The translations under genes were made by a program, and so were the position numbers. The notes under the pieces are model-generated. The model did no database searches. It saw only the letters and a program-made list of their open reading frames with translations, and was not told the DNA's origin. From Lactifluus volemus (Eukaryota; Basidiomycota; Agaricomycetes; Russulales; Russulaceae), in assembly GCA_022376515.1 (NCBI GenBank), contig WTXI01000023.1, positions 1 to 64,000 of the forward strand: a DNA stretch of 64,000 nt. Direction: 5' to 3'. Numbering within the stretch: the stretch's first letter is position 1; each line of letters opens with the position of its first letter. Positions 29,741-39,409 of this stretch are shown one piece after another.

Positions 29741-31791
29741 GGTGCATAGCCGACAAAGATCATTTCGATCGACCGAGGATCAAGCTTCTTTCGCTTGGCC
29801 TCGGGTGTGTGAACGAAGGCTTTAGATCCGAAAACTCGGAGATAAGAGACATCCGGAATGTGCCCCGCATTCCAGAGCTCATGCGGCGTTTTCCATCCAA
29901 CGATCCGAGAGGGCGATCTGTTGTATGTATGAACGGCAGCGTCTATAGCTAGTTCCCAGAAGCCTTTAGATAATCCGGCACTGTGTAGCATAGATCGCGC
30001 CTTATCTAAGATCGTCCTGTTCCATCGCTCAGCCAATCCATTCTGCTGAGGCGATCCCGGCATCGTTAGCTTGTGATCGATCCCTTTCGCGTCCAATATA
30101 GCTTTCAGGGCGCCTGATATGTATTCTCCCCCGCGATCAGAGTGTAACGCGAGCATGCGATCTGAGGTCTGGTTCTCAGCCCAGGCCAGGTACTTTTGGA
30201 ACGCAGCTGCACACTGATCTTTTCGCTTAAGGAAGTAGACTACTCCAAATCGGGAGTAATCATCTACAAATGTGGCGATATACAGAGCCCCATGGATAGA
30301 TTTGATTTCCATCGGTCCGGCTAGATCGCTGTGAACGATCGCTAATCGCCGGTCCGATCTTTTGGACGAAGCCGAAAAGGGAAGTCGCGTCTGCTTGCCG
30401 AGCTCACAGCCGGGGCAGGGCGACTGATCATCAGAGATCGGAGCGCTGAAGGACATGCCTTTTACGGAGGCGCTGTGCCTCATCAGGGCATTGTATGATA
30501 AGTGTCCCATACGCTGATGCCAGATCTCGATTGAAGTGGATGTACTTGTGTGCGCGTGGATTGCAGGATTAGATGTGTCTAGCCAGAATAGATTATCTGC
30601 TAGATATCCCTGCGCGATCTTGCGATCATTGATCAAGATCTCAAACTTTGATTCCCCAAAGATGATCCTGCCTCCCTTGCGTAAGAGCGCGCCTACTGAG
30701 AAGTAGCGTGCCTGAGCATCTGGGACGTGCATAACATTGTGCAGGGTCAGCTCCGAAGTGCGATCCCCTCCGATCGTCTTTACGATTACTGTTCCGATCC
30801 CGATCTGCGCGATCTCTGCATGTCCACCTAGGCTGACTGCGCCTTTGGCTGGTGTCCATGTTACAAAGTCCGATCTATAAGGTGTGATGTGATGTGTGGC
30901 GCCTGAGTCCACCATCCATCTAGATCGCGCGGCGGTATACAGGGAAACTCGGATCTCATTGTCATCATCCGTTATCTCGGTTATCGTAGCAGTACTAGGT
31001 ACTACTTGGATGTGCGCGTTCACCGCTTTGTTGGGTGTCTGCGCCGATCCTGCCTTATCCTTGTCCTTCTTTTCCTTATCTGCTAGGTCCTTCTTCTTTT
31101 TACGGCACTCATTACTTTTGTGCCCGGACTTCTTGCAGTAATAACAAGTGATATCGCCCTTATCTTTTTGTTTTTTGACAGGCGCGATCTTGTTTAGGGA
31201 CGTGGAGGCGCCGGCCCGACGACCTTCCTCATTGAGAATCCGATCTTGGATCGTCTGAGGCTTGAGATCGGAAGGCGCACCGGAGGCTAGGATAGTCGAG
31301 GCAACTGCCGAGAATGATTCCGGAAGTGCTCGGATAAGGATAAACGAGAATTGGAGATCGGAGATTGGCATGTCATTATTCTGGAGGGATACGCGTGCTT
31401 CATTGAGTTTCTGCAGCTGTGGGAGCATCGGGCTGGATTCATCGAGCGATGTGCCTGTCAGGGCAGTCCATGTATTGAACGCGGACATTGATCCGACGCC
31501 TCCGTAGATCCGCTTTAGTTCATCCCATTTCTTCTTGACAGTATCAAATTTGATATCATCGGATACTGCCGTCCAGACATCCTTTTGTGTATATATTTCT
31601 AGGGTGCCCAATAGGAGTTCTTCTGCGGCGTTCCAGTCCGGAGCGACCGGATCGGTCGGATCGTTCGTGATATGCGCTCGGAGTGCGTTCATCCGGAGTA
31701 GCGCAGTGATCCGAGATGACCACGTGCCCCAATTAGATCCGTCAAGGATCTCAATCGCGGCTGCAGGGGGAAAACTGAGACTTGGTGCCAT
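29677..31791 (-). CDS. Copia gag, protease and integrase
   Basis: Starts at ATG 31791 (M-A-P-S-L-S-F). A gag region with W-x-x-W-x-x-x-I-x-x-x-L (UBN2-like) comes first, then a zinc knuckle C-Y-Y-C-K-K-S-G-H-K-S-N-E-C. The aspartic protease motif is W-M-V-D-S-G-A-T-H-H. The pre-integrase H-Q-R-M-G-H-L-S segment with a C-x-x-C pair precedes the integrase core (H-S-D-L-A-G-P, F-V-D-D-Y-S-R-F, P-Q-Q-N-G-L-A-E-R). Near 29727 one base is missing relative to the conserved G-Y-R-F-W-N-R-S-T-R-S, so the frame ends at 29677 shortly after the integrase. This may be a real inactivating mutation, a sequence error, or much less likely programmed frameshifting. Confidence 0.92.
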   Translation of the reverse strand: MAPSLSFPPAAAIEILDGSNWGTWSSRITALLRMNALRAHITNDPTDPVAPDWNAAEELLLGTLEIYTQKDVWTAVSDDIKFDTVKKKWDELKRIYGGVGSMSAFNTWTALTGTSLDESSPMLPQLQKLNEARVSLQNNDMPISDLQFSFILIRALPESFSAVASTILASGAPSDLKPQTIQDRILNEEGRRAGASTSLNKIAPVKKQKDKGDITCYYCKKSGHKSNECRKKKKDLADKEKKDKDKAGSAQTPNKAVNAHIQVVPSTATITEITDDDNEIRVSLYTAARSRWMVDSGATHHITPYRSDFVTWTPAKGAVSLGGHAEIAQIGIGTVIVKTIGGDRTSELTLHNVMHVPDAQARYFSVGALLRKGGRIIFGESKFEILINDRKIAQGYLADNLFWLDTSNPAIHAHTSTSTSIEIWHQRMGHLSYNALMRHSASVKGMSFSAPISDDQSPCPGCELGKQTRLPFSASSKRSDRRLAIVHSDLAGPMEIKSIHGALYIATFVDDYSRFGVVYFLKRKDQCAAAFQKYLAWAENQTSDRMLALHSDRGGEYISGALKAILDAKGIDHKLTMPGSPQQNGLAERWNRTILDKARSMLHSAGLSKGFWELAIDAAVHTYNRSPSRIVGWKTPHELWNAGHIPDVSYLRVFGSKAFVHTPEAKRKKLDPRSIEMIFVGYAPGSKGYGFGTDLRARSYCPAT

Positions 31792-31799
31792 ACTGCGAT

Positions 31800-32463
31800 A
31801 AGATTATGATTGTGCGACGATTTGATTATCTGGGTGAGAGGAGCTGTCAGACCCAGGATCGAAGATCCGATCTATCCCTGGCATATCGGACTGTAGCCCC
31901 TGAATCAAAGATCCAGTCCTCCGGAGCCTGCGCGCGATGATCTATGGACTATCTCTAACCTAGATTAGCGCACCGCAGTTGTGACGAGCCCAAGCGCTCA
32001 GGGGAGTGATTACCCCCGCCTTGTTCTAGACCCAAAAACCGTGCCCCGCGCGGGAGTCATCGGCCAACCGTTCAGTGGGCAAATAGTCCCCGGGGCCTCC
32101 CACCCGGTTTCCTATCATGGCTGTAAGGCCGCATCCGGCTCGTCCGCGGATGCTTTGCAGCGATCTCGCGTCCGTTTCCCCGGGCTAAGTAATTTACTAT
32201 CTAATCGCGCACCGGCCCGGATGGAATACTCGCGTGCTTAGCGTCGCCGCGCCGTCGCGCCGCTCGTGGGAAATCCCCTTAAGGGATCCAATCTATGCCA
32301 TTCCACCGGCTCCAAAGGGCCGGGGAAGTAGGATTTGATAACAAAGAAACAGAGGCTCGCCTTTAGCAGGAGATAGATAAAACTGCGTGATTAGATTTGA
32401 TAAGGGAGCTTGTGTGATTGATCTTCTTCTTGGATTATTTATTGGGGGCCAGGGCCCATAACC
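31800..32463 (-). other. Copia 5' leader with half-tRNA primer site
   Basis: Non-coding leader of about 660 bp. Directly inside the 5' LTR (32452-32463) the coding strand reads GGTTATGGGCCC. This matches the primer site I know for Drosophila copia, which uses an internal fragment of initiator tRNA-Met rather than the tRNA 3' end. The rest of the leader shows no gene. Confidence 0.6.
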
Positions 32464-32914
32464 TGATGAAAAGCAGCGGCTGAGGTAGATTAGATAACGC
32501 TAGATAAGATAGCGTTCAGTCGATGTGTAAGAGACTATATTTCATAATCATAATTTACCTAGATAAGATAGCGCTAAGTAAAAGTCGCGTGAGTCCAAAT
32601 AAGGTAAAAGATGATGTAATCGTAATACTCACTTCAGTCGATGTGTAAGAGACTGAAGTGATAGCAGCTGGGAAATGTCCTTTAAATACATAGAAGGAGC
32701 GTGCATTGGCCTAGGGCCTCATACAATAGATGTACAATAGACATAATGCCATCATTGTCCTTTCTGAGAGAATAGGGAGCGTGCACAATGGTAAAGAATG
32801 TATTAATCAATTATCTACGAATATCTACATTGTACGCTTGGACCGGTTAGATCCGGTCCGTGACACTGTCCGTACTGCCCGGGAATGTTCCCGCGCTACC
32901 GGCCCGTCTCAACA
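32464..32914 (-). repeat. 5' LTR of the copia element
   Basis: 451 bp, apparently identical to 27232-27682, followed by the duplicated caagg at 32915-32919. A short open frame inside each LTR is duplicated with it and is not a gene. Confidence 0.93.
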
Positions 32915-32919
32915 CAAGG

Positions 32920-33938
32920 GCCACGATATCAAGTTTTGGGCTGCATGCTGTGTCTTGCGCCATGCCCACACCTTAGTCTGACGGGCTAACTCTCTTTCGA
33001 TGAGAGTGCGAGCATCCCTTGAAGGCCTTCTCGGAGTTTGCTTTACCTCAGGAGAGCCTCGTGCTCCTCCCTGTCTTGTCTTGCTTCCGATCGCTCTCTC
33101 TTATATTTAATACATCCTCGTCCGATGTGTTGTGCCTGTTCTACTTGCTCCATTACTTACTTGTTCTCAACGCGCCTTCCTATTGAGATTACCTGGTTTT
33201 GATGTCTATAAAAATGTACTTGGAATGGTACCGAAATATCCCCCTTTGTTCTCGAAGCTTTTCTCGTTTGCCTCAAGTTTCTTCAGTTTCTTTGCTTCCT
33301 TCTTCCTCGTTCTCAGTTCTCACATCCTCAACCTCGTTTCGATCTCGCCTCCTGTCTCTTAACCCGTTCCTCCCTCCTCGCTGCTGCTCCCCCCTCTCTC
33401 TCCCTTCCTCTCTCATTCATTCTTGTCAAACCTCGGACTCACTAGCAGGCGACATGGTCTGCTTTCAGTCAAATCAAGTTACAACTCAACTTGCGATATT
33501 GGCTCTCCCGGCAATGTATTATGATTCGGATAAGTGGCGACTGCCATGAAGTTCATGTAACTTTAAATAGGTTTTCTTGGAATTTGCAACTACATTTCTG
33601 TACCGTATTTGACCGTCTCTGGTCTACCCTTCGCTTGCCTCATTTCATCCCTTCACGTCTCTTTTATCCTGGCAAAGATCGCCACACGTGTTCTTGTATT
33701 TCGATGACCTCTGTTCAACGCACATGAGTGAGACAATGACCGCGAGGTCATTGAATCACGCACATGGTCGCTCAGCTCGCGCTTGCTTCAAACAGAAAAA
33801 GGAAATAGAGCATATCATGTCGGATGCAATTGCTCGTTTTTGCATCGTCCTCGATGCTTCGAGACGGTAAATAGAGATGAAAGGTAGTGATGAGGTGAAT
33901 CGAATACTCAGCTCGGAAGAGATATCGATGTCGTGCAA
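32920..33938 (+). other. Remainder of the D 3' flank
   Basis: Starts with gccacgatatca, the block that follows the stop codon of A, B and E, so it restores the flank interrupted by the copia element. Sequence around 33240-33560 recurs after E (38150-38460). No gene is supported. Confidence 0.55.
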
Positions 33939-34401
33939 TGTTGAGACGGGCCGGTAGCGCGGGAACATTCCCGGGCAGTACGGACAGTGTCACGGACTGG
34001 ATCTAACCGGTCCAAGCGTACAATGTATATACTGGTAGATAATTGATTAAATACATTCCTTTGCATTGTGCACGCTCTCCATTATCGCTTAAATTACAAT
34101 TAATTCATTGTGTTTATTGTAGATTTATTGTATGAGGCTTTAGGCCAATGCACACTCGTTTTAGATACTTAAGGACTCGTATTTACTATCTTACACTTCA
34201 GTCTCGTGAACCTCGAACTGAAGTGAGTATCGCTTACATCACCCTACATACCATTCTGGGATTGACGCGTCTTATTATCTAGCGCTAGTGATCTAGGTAC
34301 ATCTCGCTTATTTAATATAGTCTCGTGAACCTCGAACTGAACGCTAGTGATCTAGTGATCTAGCGTTATCTTATCTTATTCTCAGCCGCTGCTTTTCATC
34401 A
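33939..34401 (+). mobile_element. Solo copia-type LTR
   Basis: 463 bp starting tgttgagacggg and ending tttcatca, flanked by the duplication tgcaa (33934-33938 and 34402-34406). It is a diverged relative of the LTRs at 27232 and 32464 in the opposite orientation. No internal sequence remains, so it is the product of LTR-LTR recombination of an older insertion. Confidence 0.9.
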
Positions 34402-34406
34402 TGCAA

Positions 34407-35300
34407 TGGTACGAATGGCCTGCGTACCCCCATTTTTTTGGGCTATCAAGCAACCTTGCAAGCAACGTCGCCCATTGTTGCCGACGCAGCACCCTTACGG
34501 CTGAAGTCATACATTCTCCTACTTGATCATACCTTTTTCATTCTTTCCTTTATATTTTTCATGTTTCGTGTTTGCCTCGGGAACATCTCGAGCTGGTGTT
34601 CAGGACATTCTACTTTCATTACACCCTAAATCTACAGTAAACTAGATATAAGCCCTAGCTCAATGGCCTAGAAGAGCATCCAATACACCTTTCTTTGATT
34701 CGGATCCCCCTTGCTTCGGTCTCTCAAAGTTCTAAGTTTCTCATTCTCGATCTATTGGAACCACTTCGACTCATCACATGCATAACACCTCATTAGGCCT
34801 CATTCTCGCCACGTTCTCGCGCTTCCGAACGCCCCGTTCCCCTCTATCTCCAAATCCTCCCACGGGCGTTCACGCTATTCCCTCATATGCGACTACTCTA
34901 CGCCCCATGGAACTACAACGTTGCACACACTGGCAGGGTGCATCAAGTTTACGTACTCCGAGCCGCTGTTACTCCATGACCTCCCCAACTTATCTCCTCT
35001 GCCCTGCCATCCTTCGCTCCCCGTATTCTACCGTGAAAGTCATAGAGGCTTGTTTAGATCGACTTATATCATTGCACATTTTCCCAATGCGACGGCGGGC
35101 TTTGCATTGAGCTTCCACGTGTAATGTAGTGGTGGTTGGTTCAGACAGTCAGATTAGAAGCTATCAATCAGGCCACGAGGACTATGTGACATGACTCTTC
35201 ACAGATCCCGAGGTGTAGGGATAGAAACGTGCCACAGTACAACGTGGTTGTAAGGCTAGCTGTACATATACAGCTGGCTTTAAACGAACCTTCTCTTTTT
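34407..35300 (+). promoter_or_regulatory. Spacer and conserved upstream region of E
   Basis: From about 34740 it is a copy of the region before B. It contains the CACGTG block (about 35117), the tcagacagtcaga block at 35140-35153 and the agctgtacatatacagct near-palindrome at 35258-35275, all in the same order as before B. No gene is seen in 34407-35300; two short open frames over the shared block differ from those before B. Confidence 0.45.
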
Positions 35301-35321
35301 TCCATGCCACACAATCCTCCA

Positions 35322-37695
35322 ATGGCTCAACCTGAAGGTCCTGAACACCAAACCCTCATTGTAGGTGATCATGAGGAGGCGAACAGCCAAGGTACTATGT
35401 TTCCCATACTCTCAGCCCTGTTGCTATCCGATTTCACCACCTACGTATTCATTAGGTGCTGCCTCAGACCGGACCCCGCAGAATGACGAGAATGACAGGC
35501 CGGAGCCAGAGCGTGATGATAGCTTCAAGCCTTTCCTCTCACTGTACCAGGATATGACAGAGGAAAGCAGCAAAGAGAGGGCTAAACGCTGGCAAAAGGA
35601 TGCTGACGGGATTCTTGTTCTTGTACGCACCTCAGTTTCATTTTTCCACACCGCTTCACGCATCGGATCAATATCACAGACTGGGTTGATGACTGTCGCC
35701 ATTGTTACATTACTTACGGTGACAATCCCGGACATCAAGGATGATCTGCAGGGAGCGTCCGCATTCTATACCAGGCAACTCTTTGAGCTTCAACTTCACG
35801 CATACAACAACGCATCTACCCCTTTCATTCCGGATCAACTTACTCCCTCCAATCGAAGTTCCCCCATAAAAGTGAATGCATGCCTTTTCATCTGCTTGTC
35901 TCTCAACCTTTTCTCTGCAATACTGGCTCTGCTGGTACACAAATGGACACATCAATACCTCAAGTTTACTCATTCCCTGCGGTTCAGCTCCGACGACCGA
36001 GCGCGGGTGCGCAGAGTCTTCGATACTAGTATCTTCCCGTTATCCCCAATCGATTTTGCTGTTCGGGTATCATTCACTTTGTTATTTGGATCCGTTTGCG
36101 CTTTTCTTTGGGCCATTTGCGTGTTTCTTTGGCGTTTCTACGTAATGGTCTACATCTTGGCCTACATTGTCTCGGCCGGTTGCATCTTGATATGTGCCTT
36201 CATCTATCTTATGCACACACGTGCATTACATCTATCATTCTTCGGAAGCATCCTGCCTTTCCGGTATTTCTGGAAATCGGAAATGGAGATCGACGGCCTC
36301 ATCGTAGACCATATATTCGATGCGCTCAAGCCGGAGAATTCCGATCTAGTGCGATTCGGAAACGAGAGGATTAAAATGAAGCTAAAAATGGCAATGAAGA
36401 ACTTAATGGAACGTACTTGGTCATCCGAACCCCTCTCCAACTTGGACAAAACACGGCATTGTTTATCCAAACCCCTCTCCGACTTGGACAAAACACGGCG
36501 AGTCATCACCTGTGTGGAGCTCGCTGATGATGCACGCCTCTCGGACATAGCGTCGTCAATCCTTCAAGTCATATTCCCCCGGGACCAACATCAATTGTTA
36601 ACACTCGTTGAAATGGGGCAATCCTTGAGGAGCCGAGGTAATGGGATTGGGTTGTGCGCACAAAGCGTTGTTGCTGGCATCATATCAAATGTGCGGCCAG
36701 ACGACGATTGTTGGATTGCGCTAGCCGCGGACCACTTAGGGAAATCGGAAGATGTCATTTTGGGCTACCTCGAACGCGGTCCTGAAAACGTGTTACTTGC
36801 CAACTTGATCCACATCACTCGCCGAATCTTTGAGTCTTCTTCAGGGGATGGTCGGGATCGGGATATGGCCTCCGCATCGTCGATCATATTACCCACACTT
36901 TCCAATTTTGACACGAGCAATACTCTTCCAGAACTGAAGCGCGACTTTGGTGCCTTGTGGGATGAAATCGATCGGGAAGCACCGAATAACAGTGTTGTTA
37001 TGAAGATCCGCGACAGCCTTCGCGGTCTCCGCTTACCTCAAAGCGAAGGTCTCCCTTCTGGTGGGCGTACCTACCCTGTCGACCAGAACACGCGCAGCAC
37101 CACTTGGAACCCTCCGCCCATTATTCCCAGCAACGACGATCTCCCTCCTGGCTGGGAGGTTCAACAGACTCCAGATGGGCACACATACTACATCGATCAT
37201 AACACGCAACGCACCACTTGGACCCGTCCATCCGACCTCCCTCCTTATATCGCACCCCACACTCCTCCCTCACCGGAGGTACTAGTATCGCAGCAATCTC
37301 CAGATCATATCAATCACACCCCCACACTCGCTGTCTCGTCCCACCTCAATGCTCAGCCCCTCGAAAGCGATGGCCGCCCTCGTGCCGGTACTTCACAGGC
37401 CATAGCCTCTGCTTCCACTACAACAGCCAACATCGCAGGCTCATCCGGCACCGCTCAGCCTGAAACTAGAAGCGTGCTTCCCGCGAGTACGCATTCGGCC
37501 ACGAGCATTTCAGTGACCCCTTCTCCTACGTAAGTCAATTCGCATCTACCTTCTGTTTCTCGCCCTGACGCTATACGCTTTGCACATTTCAGTGCGCGTC
37601 AAGATTCTCAGGAACTGGATCGTGGCATTTCGATTGAGATGAGATCACTCGATCACACGGACCTGAATCGTGACACGTCAGGCAATTCCGCTTAG
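35322..37695 (+). CDS. Array gene E: DUF6535-like membrane protein with eroded first WW domain
   Basis: Exons 35322-35391, 35456-35622 and 35680 onward. Read straight through, the frame stops with TAA at 37531-37533. That TAA is part of a gtaagt, followed by ctgac and tttcag, so a 63-nt third intron (about 37530-37592) is likely and would carry the frame to the TAG at 37695, like its sisters. The protein has the full membrane and helical regions. A tandem duplication of about 48 bp near 36420-36500 repeats P-L-S-x-L-D-K-T-R. WW1 has lost 24 bp, including its first Trp (37051-37120); WW2 (D-L-P-P-G-W-E-V ... T-T-W-T-R-P-S) and the following L-P-P-Y are intact. An extra in-frame ATG exists at 35304. 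If the third intron is not used, the product is about 45 residues shorter. Confidence 0.78.
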
Positions 37696-38880
37696 TCTCT
37701 GCTTGGTTGTCTCGTCCTTTTCGTCTTGATGAACGGGCCACGATATCATCCCGGCCACGACACCTTCACTCCTCGGCCATAGACACGTCCGCTGCGGCTT
37801 CACGTCGCACAACCTATCTCATTGTCCATTTCATGTTTCTGATGTGCCTTGTGTGTCTCTGTTTCTGTTTCCCATTTGGCCTTGGATTACGTTTCATTCA
37901 CTCAGTATGTCCTTGTCCCTATGTTTCCCCTTTGGAGAGCCTCGTGCTCCTCCCTGTCTTTGTCTTACTTCCGATCGCTCTCTCTTATATTTAATACATT
38001 CTCGTCCGATGTGTTGTGCCTGTTCGACTTGCTCCATTCCTTACTTGTTCTCAACGTGCCTTCCTATTCAGAGATTACCTTGTATTTGACGTATATGATG
38101 ACCTGTGAAATGTACTTGGAGAGGTAGCGAAATATCGCTGCATCCCCCTTTGTTCTCGAAGCTTTTCTCGTTTTCCTCAAGTTCCTTAAGTTTTTTTGCT
38201 TCCTTTTGCCTCGTTCTCAGTTCTCACCTCCTCAACCTCGTTTCGATCTTGTCTCCTGTTTCTTAACGCGTTCCTCCCTCTCTCATCCTCACTTGTCGGA
38301 CCTCGGACTCTCAAGCAGGCGACTTGGCCTGCTTTCAGCCAAATCCAGTTGCTTTGCCATTCAACTTGTGATATTGGCTCTCCCGGCAATGTATTATGAC
38401 TCGGGTAAGTGGCGGCGGCCATGAAGTTCATGTAATTTTCAACAGGTTTTCTTGGAATTTGCAACCATGATTTCTGTACCGTATTTCTCCGTCTCTCGTC
38501 CCCCCTTCGCTTGCCTCGTTTCACCCCTTCACGTCTATTTATTCCTTTATCTCCTTTCGTTGTGTCTGCTTCGTGATTCGTGATTCGTGATTCGTGGCTC
38601 TCGACGCCCTGTTTTCTAGTAGGTTTACGTTTACTCTTGTTCGTCCCGTATGGTATTCTCCCTGAAATGTGTCTCCCCCTTGTCCTTTTGACCCTCGACC
38701 ACCTCGCGCCGCGTCTAGGCCCTTAATTTTTGGTTTTACGTTTCCGTTGAGGGAAATGCGAGCGTCCTATGGAACATTCTGAGATGCAGTCGTTCTCAAA
38801 TCTCATTTATGATGCACTTTTCTCACCGTTTGGCCGTATTTTTCGTATCCACCAACTTTGTAGTTTTATTCGTGCCCAGT
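37696..38880 (+). other. 3' flank of E
   Basis: Conserved tctctgcttgg block and downstream repeats shared with A, B and D, followed from about 38430 by a second conserved block (tttcttggaatttgcaacca) that recurs after F, H and I. A short heptamer run (tgattcg, three units) lies at 38573-38598. No gene. Confidence 0.5.
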
Positions 38881-38889
38881 GTTCTTATT

Positions 38890-39409
38890 ATTCTTGAAGA
38901 GGCCCTGATGATCTACAGCGCCTGAAGTCCTTGCCAATGTGCAGAAAGTAGCTATGGCTAAGCTGTCTCAGGAGAGGCCCGTGATACAATGAGACAGATA
39001 ACGATTGAGAAATGCACCGCGTTTCTTGAGTGATCATCACATAGGGATGGAGTTCGCGCGATTCGGGTGAAAGCAGTCAAAGTCGACTCGGAGATGTGCA
39101 ACGGCCCGCGTCCCCCGATTATCTCACGTGACTCTGGACTCTCCTGCCTCTCTCCCGCCATCCTTTACTCCCGTATTTCACTGTAAAAGTAAAGAGAGCT
39201 TGTTTAGATGTATGAGCCGTTTGATGTGATTGCAACATTCTCACAATGCGACGGCGGACTTTGCGTTCAGACCTTGGTTCAGACAGTCAGACTAAGTTAG
39301 AAACTGTCCATCAGGAATGGCGTCTGGGAGTGGCGTCTGGATTCTCACGTTTTGCGACGCACTATAATCGTTCAGGACTTCTCTCTTTTCCTTACTACAC
39401 AATTCTCCA
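38890..39409 (+). other. Upstream region of F with a coiled-coil gene remnant
   Basis: 38925-38990 reads L-A-N-V-Q-K-V-A-M-A-K-L-S-Q-E-R, part of the sequence repeated in later spacers. Downstream are the ctcccgtatttcac-gtaaaagt block and the cagacagtcagac ... ggaatggcgtctggga block (39280-39350), shared with H, I and K. The second block may include promoter elements. Confidence 0.4.

Larger units (their letters stand above)
27232..32914 (-). mobile_element. Ty1/copia retrotransposon, recent insertion
   Basis: Two 451-bp LTRs (27232-27682 and 32464-32914) in which I find no difference by eye, with TG...CA ends and the target duplication caagg on both sides. The interior carries gag, protease, integrase, reverse transcriptase and RNase H in copia order on the minus strand. 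The only break seen is a one-base frameshift near 29727 between integrase and RT. Identical LTRs mean recent insertion. It lies 40 bp after the D stop codon. Confidence 0.95.

Noticed and set aside
31981..32241. Structured RNA or tRNA-like gene in the copia leader
   Set aside because: No cloverleaf or conserved A/B box pair was found; it is simply leader sequence.
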